From an uncultured Eggerthellaceae bacterium (GTDB lineage Bacteria; Actinomycetota; Coriobacteriia; Coriobacteriales; Eggerthellaceae), in the NCBI GenBank assembly GCA_910588905.1, contig CAJURZ010000017.1, forward strand, positions 29,448 through 59,207: DNA of 29,760 bases. The letters run 5' to 3'. This document shows, in pieces, positions 16,016 through 21,969 of this stretch; the first letter of the stretch is position 1, and each line of letters starts with the position of its first letter. Both the position numbers and the translations under genes were made by a program. Below the pieces are notes generated by a model that saw only the letters and a program-made list of their open reading frames with translations, made no database searches and was not told the DNA's origin.

Positions 16016-17263
16016 ATGGAACTCTTAGCGCCCGTCGGTGGCTTCGAGCAGCTCCAAGCCGCCCTAGCCTTCGGGGCTGACGCGGTCTATCTAGCGGCGG
16101 ACCGCTTCGGCATGCGGGCCAAGGCCGCCAACTTCACATTGGAGGAGCTTCCCCGGGCGGTGTGTGCTGCCCATGAGAGGGGAGTGGCGGTCCACCTGAC
16201 CTGCAACGTGCTCATGATGCAACGGGATCTGGCTTCGTTGCCTGCCTTCTTGGAGCAGGTTCAAGCGGCTGGGGTGGATGCACTCATCCTGGGAGATATG
16301 GGAGCGTTCGCCTTGGCTCAACGCTATGCCCCGGCCTGCCAGCTCCACGTGAGTACCCAAGCCTCAGTGGCCAATGCAGAAGCGGCGAAGCTCTGGCATT
16401 CCCTAGGGGCAACCCGTATCGTCTGCGCCCGGGAGATGACCTTGGAGGATATCGCTGAGCTGCGCGCGAACACCCCCGACTCCTTGGAGATAGAGGCCTT
16501 CGTCCATGGGGCTCAGTGCATGGCCGTGTCGGGCCGCTGCCTCATCTCAAGCTATCTCACCGGACGTTCGGGGAATCAGGGAGCATGTACGCAACCCTGC
16601 CGGTGGAGCTATGCTCTGGAGGAGGAGAAGCGCCCTGGTGTCTACTTCCCCATAGAAGAGTCCGGGGGCGATTCGTTCATCTTGAATGCGAAGGACCTCA
16701 ACATGGCGGCGCATCTGGATGCTCTGGCTGAGGCGGGGGTCGATTCCATCAAGATAGAGGGTCGCAACAAGAAGGCCTTCTATGTGGCCACGGTGGTGCG
16801 CGCCTATCGACAGGCTCTGGATGAGGGATATTCCCCTGAGGTGGAACGGGAGCTCCTGAGCATCTCCCACCGGCCCTACAGCACGGGCTTCTACTTCGGC
16901 GAGCCGGAGCAGGCTACTGATTTCGACGGCTATGAGCAGCAGACCATGCACGTGGCGGATGTGGTGAAGGCTATCGAAGGCGAAGGAGATACCCAGGAGC
17001 GCCTCTTCGCTCGGTGTCGGAACCGCTTTGCCGAAGGGGATGTGCTCGAAGTGCTGGAGCCCTACGGGCCTGTTCGCCAGGTGGTAGTGAAGGGCCTGTG
17101 CTGGCATCCTGATGGGGAAGCGGATGGTATGCGCCCGCGTCCCCAGGCGGTGGCCGTAGCTAACCGATCCTGTAACCTCTACTCCTTCACGTGCCCCGCG
17201 CCCCCGCCGTCCGGTTCGTTCCTGCGTACGCGCACCTACCGCCGCTCCGCGCGCCATAGGTGA
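16016..17263 (+). CDS. U32 family protein (YegQ/TrhP-like)
   Basis: This 415-residue protein carries the U32 signature at 160-178 (EAFVHGAQCMAVSGRCLIS). Cysteines at 168, 175, 191 and 195 match those that hold an Fe-S cluster in the tRNA-hydroxylating members TrhP and RlhA. These use prephenate-dependent chemistry to make 5-hydroxyuridine at tRNA position 34, or modify rRNA. The older name collagenase/peptidase U32 is therefore doubtful. The N-terminus MELLAPVGGFEQL is typical. No strong ribosome-binding site precedes the ATG at 16016, so coupling with the upstream gene is likely. The C-terminal part (from about 340) is basic and Arg/Pro-rich. Confidence 0.87.
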   Translation: MELLAPVGGFEQLQAALAFGADAVYLAADRFGMRAKAANFTLEELPRAVCAAHERGVAVHLTCNVLMMQRDLASLPAFLEQVQAAGVDALILGDMGAFALAQRYAPACQLHVSTQASVANAEAAKLWHSLGATRIVCAREMTLEDIAELRANTPDSLEIEAFVHGAQCMAVSGRCLISSYLTGRSGNQGACTQPCRWSYALEEEKRPGVYFPIEESGGDSFILNAKDLNMAAHLDALAEAGVDSIKIEGRNKKAFYVATVVRAYRQALDEGYSPEVERELLSISHRPYSTGFYFGEPEQATDFDGYEQQTMHVADVVKAIEGEGDTQERLFARCRNRFAEGDVLEVLEPYGPVRQVVVKGLCWHPDGEADGMRPRPQAVAVANRSCNLYSFTCPAPPPSGSFLRTRTYRRSARHR

Positions 17264-17300
17264 GTGGTCCGAATCAGTAGCACTTCTCGCGTCATCCGAC

Positions 17301-17322
17301 CTCTATCATTGCTATGATAGAG
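17301..17322 (+). promoter_or_regulatory. Extended -10 promoter overlapped by inverted repeat
   Basis: CTCTATCAT-TGCT-ATGATAGAG is a perfect 9-bp inverted repeat. The sequence TGC-TATGAT (17310-17318) inside it fits an extended -10. The dyad would place a repressor over the promoter of the 97-residue gene. No -35 is evident. Confidence 0.5.
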
Positions 17323-17357
17323 CCATAGCAAAACCCCCAACGAAAGGGAGATGAGAC

Positions 17358-17651
17358 ATGGGAGCAAAAGCAGAAGAGTCACTTGACATCACCTTCGATG
17401 AGCTCCAGCCCTACCTCCATGCCAATCACTCGGTTTACATGGACCTGGACGGCAAGACCTACTACCTGACTGATGTGAATGACAGGTACTGGCGCGTGCA
17501 GGACACGGATGAGTTGAACGAGAAGGGTCATTATGTGGACTGCAGCCCGCTCGTTCCCACCATCGCAGAGTTCTTGGATCTCCCGTTCTATCAGGGCAAG
17601 GCCATCTCTGATGTCTTCGAGGATGCCGTTTTCTACGCTTCTGTGAAATAG
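17358..17651 (+). CDS. Small hypothetical protein, 97 residues
   Basis: I do not recognise this family. The protein is soluble, acidic and rich in aromatic residues. The middle part is strand-like (MDLDGKTYYLTDVNDRYWRV), followed by KGHYVDCSPLVPTIAEFLDL. It has one cysteine, no signal peptide and no membrane segment. GGGAGATGAGAC precedes the ATG. It has its own promoter with a dyad (17301-17322) and is followed by another promoter and a terminator hairpin, so it is probably a single-gene unit. Its small size and apparent operator suggest a regulated stress or binding function, which is only inference. Confidence 0.7.
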   Translation: MGAKAEESLDITFDELQPYLHANHSVYMDLDGKTYYLTDVNDRYWRVQDTDELNEKGHYVDCSPLVPTIAEFLDLPFYQGKAISDVFEDAVFYASVK

Positions 17652-17654
17652 GCA

Positions 17655-17682
17655 TTGCACTTAGAAGGGTTTTCAATACAAT
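17655..17682 (+). promoter_or_regulatory. Promoter upstream of mrp
   Basis: TTGCAC (17655-17660) and TACAAT (17677-17682) are spaced by 16 bases. Transcription would start near 17689, just before the hairpin at 17698. Confidence 0.55.
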
Positions 17683-17697
17683 CGAATAAAACCGTCT

Positions 17698-17729
17698 GAA
17701 GCAGCTCATACGGGCTGCTTCTCTTTTTT
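17698..17729 (+). terminator. Terminator-like hairpin in the mrp leader
   Basis: The stem GAAGCAGC/GCTGCTTC with an 8-base loop is followed by TCTTTTTT. It ends three bases before the mrp ribosome-binding site. It can end transcripts from the 97-residue gene, and it may attenuate those from the 17655 promoter. Confidence 0.8.
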
Positions 17730-17742
17730 GCAAGGAGGAGAC

Positions 17743-18600
17743 ATGGCTGAAGAGAAGAACGCTCCTGAAGGAGCACCTGAGGATTGCGGCGGCTCCTGCG
17801 GCAGCTGCGGCGTTGAAGGCTGTGGTGCGCGTACGGAACCATCCAAGTACGAGCCCAACAGCCGCTCTGACGTGAAGAAGGTCATCGCGGTGGTCTCTGG
17901 TAAAGGTGGCGTGGGGAAGTCGTTGGTGACCAGCCTGCTGGCTTCGGAGCTCACCCGTCAGGGCAAGAAGGTGGGCATCCTGGATGCGGACGTGACCGGG
18001 CCTTCCATCCCGAAGTCCTTCGGCATCACCGAGCCTCCGGTGCCAGATGCAGATGGCATCAACCCGTCTGTCACCCCTGAGGGCATCAAGGTCATATCCG
18101 TGAATCTGCTGCTGCCCTCCGACGATACGCCAGTGGCTTGGCGCGGGCCGGTGGTCACGAATATCCTGAACCAGTTCTTCTCAGAGGTGAACTGGGGAGA
18201 TCTGGATGTCTTGTTGATAGATATGCCCCCGGGCACCTCTGATGTGTTCCTCACCGTCTTCCAGATGTTCCCCGTTGACGGCCTGGTCACGGTGTCTGCC
18301 CCGCAGGAACTGGTGGGCATGATCGTGGGCAAGGCGGTGAACCTGGCTCATTCCATGGGTGTTCCCGTCATCGGCTTGGTAGAGAACATGGCTTACTTCA
18401 AGTGCGATGATTGCGGCAAGGAGCACCACATCTTCGGAGAGCCCCAAGGGTCAGAGGTGGCGAAGAAGTACGATATCGAAGCTGTGGCTACGCTGCCCAT
18501 AGACCCGACCTTCACCAAGCAGGTGGATGCGGGCAAGGTCTATGACTACGACGCACAGGGTGCCCTGGATAGCATCTTGGATGCCATCGAGAAAGCCTGA
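17743..18600 (+). CDS. mrp: Mrp/NBP35-type P-loop ATPase, Fe-S cluster carrier
   Basis: This 285-residue protein is an Mrp/ApbC/NBP35 ATPase that carries [4Fe-4S] clusters to target proteins. The deviant Walker A motif SGKGGVGKS is at 52-60, DADVTGPS follows at 81-88, and the CxxC that bridges a cluster in the dimer is C221/C224. A Cys-rich N-terminus (C15, C19, C22, C27) recalls the ferredoxin-like N-terminal cluster of eukaryotic Nbp35, with different spacing. The ATG at 17743 is fixed by AAGGAGGAG (17732-17740). In the same organism a 20-cysteine polyferredoxin and the U32 protein would need Fe-S clusters, which fits its job. No terminator follows; the first repeat palindrome begins 34 bases past the stop. 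Confidence 0.95.
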   Translation: MAEEKNAPEGAPEDCGGSCGSCGVEGCGARTEPSKYEPNSRSDVKKVIAVVSGKGGVGKSLVTSLLASELTRQGKKVGILDADVTGPSIPKSFGITEPPVPDADGINPSVTPEGIKVISVNLLLPSDDTPVAWRGPVVTNILNQFFSEVNWGDLDVLLIDMPPGTSDVFLTVFQMFPVDGLVTVSAPQELVGMIVGKAVNLAHSMGVPVIGLVENMAYFKCDDCGKEHHIFGEPQGSEVAKKYDIEAVATLPIDPTFTKQVDAGKVYDYDAQGALDSILDAIEKA

Positions 18601-18633
18601 GCTTCGTGACGCATCTGGGACGAATCCCGTAGG

Positions 18634-18653
18634 GGGCCGACCATGGTCGGCCC
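18634..18653 (+). repeat. GTAGGGG palindrome, copy 4
   Basis: This is a perfect 20-bp palindrome, GGGCCGACCATGGTCGGCCC, preceded by GTAGG. It lies 34 bases after the mrp stop and could act as an mRNA 3' hairpin. Confidence 0.85.
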
Positions 18654-18765
18654 GGGGCTACATGTGTGGTTGTGCGTATGACAGGGGACGGTCCAAATGT
18701 CACATGCGTGATTCTGGGACGTTCCTAAACTCACGCGTTCCGCCTTTTCGTGCCTGATATAAACG

Positions 18766-18881
18766 CCTTCCCCGCAAGGGGCATTCGGCCTTAGGCCTTG
18801 GCTTTCGAAAAGACGTGATGCTTCGCTTATATCACGCTTTTCTCGGCCTGCGGAATCGGCCTCAACCCCTCACGGGGAAGG
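18766..18881. other. Long imperfect hairpin (possible structured RNA or miniature element)
   Basis: The two arms pair in register over about 116 bases. CCTTCCCCG/CGGGGAAGG is followed by AGGGG/CCCCT after a 2x2 mismatch, then ATTC/GAAT, AGGCC/GGCCT, GAAAAG/CTTTTC and CGTGAT/ATCACG, closing on a loop of about 11 bases. No protein is encoded. It could be a small RNA, an attenuator or a decayed miniature transposable element; the sequence alone does not decide. Confidence 0.6.
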
Positions 18882-19071
18882 GCTGTCTTCTGTGTAAAAC
18901 AAAAAAATCCTCACCGCACTGTTGATGGGACTCTTTGGGTCCGCATCACCATTGCGGGCGGCTCATCGCCGCGTCATCGCGCTTCGCGCGGAAAGATGTG
19001 CGGCGCACATGGTCACCTTGCTCACAGGTCAGATCCGCCGCCAAACTAAATATGTCATCCTGGATCCGTAG

Positions 19072-19091
19072 GGGCGGACCGTGGTCCGCCC
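19072..19091 (+). repeat. GTAGGGG palindrome, copy 5
   Basis: The 9-bp arms GGGCGGACC/GGTCCGCCC enclose the 2-base centre GT, preceded by GTAG. Confidence 0.83.
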
Positions 19092-19259
19092 ATCGTTGCA
19101 ACCCTTGATGGCCCCCACGCGGGAGGATGCGCGGCGCATGAGGTTCCCTGATCAGCAACGCATAACCGCCGCCTAACTATTCCCGCTGCTTACGCAGCGG
19201 GGAGGGCGGGTTGTGACCGGAACGGGAATGCGTGGTTTTTTTTGGGTTGTAACGGGTTC

Positions 19260-19279
19260 GGGCCGAGCCAGCTCGGCCC
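19260..19279 (-). repeat. GTAGGGG palindrome, copy 6
   Basis: The 9-bp arms GGGCCGAGC/GCTCGGCCC enclose CA, followed by CTAC, so the flank is on the minus strand. It is the counterpart of copy 1 in the matching repeat unit. Confidence 0.83.
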
Positions 19280-19315
19280 CTACGGGTGATGTTGCATTCT
19301 TCGGGTTGTGGCATC

Positions 19316-19335
19316 GGGTCGAACACGTTCGACCC
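19316..19335 (-). repeat. GTAGGGG palindrome, copy 7
   Basis: The 9-bp arms GGGTCGAAC/GTTCGACCC enclose AC, followed by CTAC. A C:G pair of other copies is here T:A, an example of compensated change. It faces copy 8 tail to tail. Confidence 0.83.
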
Positions 19336-19383
19336 CTACGAAAACCAACTGCGCATGTCACCTGGGTGAACCATGTTCCGTAG

Positions 19384-19403
19384 GGGCTGATCGTGATCAG
19401 CCC
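19384..19403 (+). repeat. GTAGGGG palindrome, copy 8
   Basis: The 9-bp arms GGGCTGATC/GATCAGCCC enclose GT, preceded by GTAG. The arms differ from all other copies but pair fully. Confidence 0.83.
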
Positions 19404-19539
19404 TCCTGTGGCACCCGAGGTAACCCCATACGTCAGGTCATCCGGCTGGTGCCGCAATGAACATGTTGCGCGTGTTCTTCGTGCAACGCATATTCAAACG
19501 TTGCACGTTCCAACACAGATACGGGACAGGTTGCCGTAG

Positions 19540-19559
19540 GGGCGGACCGTGGTCCGCCC
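19540..19559 (+). repeat. GTAGGGG palindrome, copy 9
   Basis: It has the same arms as copy 5 (GGGCGGACC/GGTCCGCCC, centre GT), preceded by CGTAG. Confidence 0.83.
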
Positions 19560-19734
19560 GGCGTAACACTCGGGGTAACCCGGTACGTCAGGCATATGTT
19601 GCACGCGCTCTTCGCGCAACGCATCCTTGTGCGAAGCGTGACCCGTCGGATCTGGTCATGTTCTCTGCGTTGTCGCATCGGATCGAATACGTTCAGCCCT
19701 GCGGCCGCCCTGAAGCACATGCTTGTTCCAAGAC

Positions 19735-19762
19735 CAAAAAAGGCCGCGTAAGCGGCCTTTTC
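19735..19762 (-). terminator. Rho-independent terminator after tRNA-Ala
   Basis: The stem GGCCGC/GCGGCC (19742-19747 with 19752-19757), extended by A:T pairs, has a 4-base loop. On the minus strand it is followed by six T. It lies just past the CCA end of the tRNA. Confidence 0.88.
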
Positions 19763-19767
19763 ATTAT

Positions 19768-19843
19768 TGGTGGAGCATAGGGGGATCGAACCCCTGACCT
19801 CATGGCTGCCAGCCATGCGCTCTCCCAGCTGAGCTAATGCCCC
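19768..19843 (-). tRNA. tRNA-Ala (anticodon GGC)
   Basis: Read on the minus strand, the 76 bases start GGGGCATTAGCTCAGC and end with an encoded CCA. The anticodon stem CATGG/CCATG encloses the loop CTGGCAG, giving anticodon GGC, which reads GCC and GCU alanine codons. The T-arm GGTTCGATCC is normal. A possible -10, TATAGT, lies on the minus strand at 19866-19861, about 20 bases upstream. A terminator follows directly, so it is a single tRNA gene. Confidence 0.97.
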
Positions 19844-19860
19844 GAAAAAAGTGCTGGAAC

Positions 19861-19866
19861 ACTATA
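19861..19866 (-). promoter_or_regulatory. Possible -10 box of tRNA-Ala
   Basis: TATAGT on the minus strand would start transcription about ten bases before the tRNA. A matching -35 is not clear. Confidence 0.4.
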
Positions 19867-20003
19867 GCACAAAGACCCGGGGCTGCGTCCACAGGTTTTC
19901 GAAAACAGCAGGATCGCTTTCTGGAGTCGAACGAAAGCCACTCGTATTAGACTATAGCTAATAACCCTTAAGCGCTCACAACTCAGAGGCCGAAGGAGCA
20001 CCT

Positions 20004-21299
20004 ATGCTGTTCAAAGAGATAGCCATCCTTGATGAGAACCTTGACTACCAGCCTGGGAAGTGGGTGGGCATAGAGGGGGACCGCATTGCCTACCTGGGGG
20101 ATGATGCCCCTGCCGACCAGGCTCGCTTCGGACGCGTCTATGAGGGCGCGGGCAAGCTGCTGGTGCCGGGCCTCTACAATGCGCACGCTCACGCACCTAT
20201 GACGATGCTTCGCGGATTCGCGGAGAATCTGCCTCTCCAGCGGTGGCTTGAAGAGAGATGTTGGCCGTTCGAAGATAAGATGACCCCTGAGGATGGTTAC
20301 TGGGCCACCCTTCTGGCTTGTGCTGAGATGGCCCGCTATGGCGTGATTGGCTTCTCCGATATGTATTACGCTGCCCCCGAACGTGCTCGGGCGGTGACCG
20401 AGGCCGGCTTGAAGGCGAACCTCTGCGAGGGCTTGTTGGCCTTCGAGCCCAAACCCTTTGCCGAGTATCCCCAATGCGCTCAGAATGAGGAGTTGGTGCG
20501 CACTCTGCACGGTTCGGCAGAGGGGCGCATCCTCATAGACTATTGCATCCACGCCGAATACACTTCTAATCCCCAGGTTTGCCAGGATATCGCCCAGGTA
20601 GTGGCGGAGAAGGGATTGCGTCTGCAGCTGCATCTCTCCGAGACGGAGAAAGAGGTGGCAGAGTGCCGGGAGCGCCATGGGGGGATGTCTCCGGTGGAGC
20701 ACTTCGCGCAGCTGGGAGTCTTCGACGTTCCCTGCACTGCAGCTCACTGCGTTTGGGTGGATGATGCGGATATGACCATCCTCAAGGACAAAGGCGTCTT
20801 CGTGGCGAACAATCCGGTGTCCAATATGAAGCTGGGCAGCGGCTTCGCTCCCATCCCGGAGATGCTCTCCCGGGGCATCAACGTCTGCGTGGGTTCGGAT
20901 GGCATGGCATCCAACAACAACCACAACCTCTATGCTGATCTCTACGTGATGGGGCTCATCTACAAGGGCAAAGACCTTGATCCAGCGGTGGTCAGCCCGA
21001 AGGATGTGCTGTGGGCTGCTTCGCGGATGGGCGCTCTTTCCCAAGGCCGCCAAGATTGCGGCTTGGTGAAGGAGGGCTTCAAGGCTGATCTTGCTGTCAT
21101 GGACGTGACGGGCCCCCAGTGGTGCCCGATGACCCAGCCCATCTACAACGTCGTCTTCGCGGGAGACGGGAGCGATGTCGTCCTCACCCTCTGCGACGGT
21201 CAGGTCGTCTATGAGGCAGGGGAGTGGCCAGGCCTTGACCTAGAGCAGGTGAAGGCGGAGGTCACAGCTCGCACCAAGCGGATCATCTCAGAGCTCTAG
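20004..21299 (+). CDS. Amidohydrolase, MTA/SAH deaminase (MtaD) type
   Basis: This 431-residue protein is a metal-dependent amidohydrolase of the MtaD/SsnA/TrzN group. Metal ligands are H61 and H63 (NAHAH), H210 (LHLSET, with E213 as the catalytic acid/base), H248 (AAHC) and D299 (GSDG). The group includes 5'-methylthioadenosine/S-adenosylhomocysteine deaminases, which turn SAH into S-inosylhomocysteine, and also guanine or 8-oxoguanine deaminases; the exact substrate is not certain. The ATG at 20004 follows GAAGGAG. Upstream, a near-palindrome ATTAGACTATAGCTAAT (19946-19962) may be part of its promoter. Its stop lies inside the opposing regulator gene, a 12-base tail-to-tail overlap. Confidence 0.85.
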   Translation: MLFKEIAILDENLDYQPGKWVGIEGDRIAYLGDDAPADQARFGRVYEGAGKLLVPGLYNAHAHAPMTMLRGFAENLPLQRWLEERCWPFEDKMTPEDGYWATLLACAEMARYGVIGFSDMYYAAPERARAVTEAGLKANLCEGLLAFEPKPFAEYPQCAQNEELVRTLHGSAEGRILIDYCIHAEYTSNPQVCQDIAQVVAEKGLRLQLHLSETEKEVAECRERHGGMSPVEHFAQLGVFDVPCTAAHCVWVDDADMTILKDKGVFVANNPVSNMKLGSGFAPIPEMLSRGINVCVGSDGMASNNNHNLYADLYVMGLIYKGKDLDPAVVSPKDVLWAASRMGALSQGRQDCGLVKEGFKADLAVMDVTGPQWCPMTQPIYNVVFAGDGSDVVLTLCDGQVVYEAGEWPGLDLEQVKAEVTARTKRIISEL

Positions 21300-21800
21300 G
21301 CGCTCCGTCTTCCCTTCGTCGGCTGTCTGGATGGCAGCCAAGGCGCAGAGGAAGAAATCCGTCTTGCGGGTGCAGCCTACTTTGCGGAAGGCGTAGGAAG
21401 CGTGGTCGCGGATGGTGCGCTCGTCCACCCGCAGTCGCTTCGCTATCTGCCGATAGGTCTCCTGGCAGAGGATCCCTCGGGAGACCTGTATCTGACGATG
21501 GGTCATCCCCAGGTCCTGCAATCCTTGCTCCATCTTCTGGAGGCATTGGTCCCAATGGAAGACGGCGGTGTCCTCTGGTCTCGGGGGAGCGCTTGGGGGA
21601 TGGCTTTCCTTGAGGCGCTGCCGCCCCAGCTCCTTGCGCGTGGCCGCTCCTTCGTCCCGCACGCAGACCTGAACGAAGAAGACGCCTGCCTCCATGGTCA
21701 GCAGTGCGAAGAGCACCAGGCCGAAGGCTATCCAGAGCGCCTCTCCTCGCTTGATGCCCACAGGGGTTGCGGGGGTGGTTCCGATCCGAGAGTTCTTCAT
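21288..21800 (-). CDS. Membrane-anchored LuxR-type HTH regulator
   Basis: This 170-residue protein has one membrane segment (about 21-46) near the N-terminus, a short linker, and a C-terminal LuxR/GerE-type helix-turn-helix (about 97-150, with YRQIAKRLRVDERTIRDHASYAFRKVG). It lacks the receiver domain of response regulators and the long multi-TM sensor of many Eggerthella-type LuxR proteins, so it is a minimal membrane-tethered version. The ATG at 21800 is fixed by GAAGGAGG; a longer frame to 21863 is not needed. It diverges from the EF-G gene with 169 bases between. Its target is unknown; the neighbouring deaminase and EF-G genes are candidates by position only. Confidence 0.82.
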   Translation of the reverse strand: MKNSRIGTTPATPVGIKRGEALWIAFGLVLFALLTMEAGVFFVQVCVRDEGAATRKELGRQRLKESHPPSAPPRPEDTAVFHWDQCLQKMEQGLQDLGMTHRQIQVSRGILCQETYRQIAKRLRVDERTIRDHASYAFRKVGCTRKTDFFLCALAAIQTADEGKTERLEL

Positions 21801-21969
21801 GGTGCATCCCTCCTTCTGTATCGAAACGCGCTCATTTACTGTAGAATCGAAAGCTATAGTCACAGCAGTTCCTGGCGCTGTGGCATCCCCTTATTCGTGC
21901 GCTGGCCTCCTGCCTTCGCGAAGGCTTCAAGGAAGAGGAAGCGCAAGATGCGAAAGACGGTGGTTGAAC

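Larger units (their letters stand above)
18601..19735. repeat. Gene-free repeat island with composite repeats
   Basis: This 1.1-kb interval holds no gene I can support. It has five or more GTAGGGG palindromes, a long hairpin (18766-18881), a partial copy of the 856-907 unit (18991-19042), a near-complete copy of the 894-1014 unit (19161-19285), and two copies of the GTTGC hairpin (19465-19487 and 19598-19620). Short frames on both strands read through palindromes and lack ribosome-binding sites. Confidence 0.8.

Noticed and set aside
18600..19700. CRISPR array
   Set aside because: Repeats are palindromes with varying sequence, irregular spacing and both orientations; there are no uniform spacers and no cas genes.
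19457..19780. 107-codon plus-strand frame ending in the tRNA region
   Set aside because: It reads through repeat hairpins and a terminator and has no plausible start.
21694..21969. Extended N-terminus for the EF-G-like protein
   Set aside because: The added sequence is the antisense of the regulator gene and intergenic DNA; homologous sequence starts at 21970.
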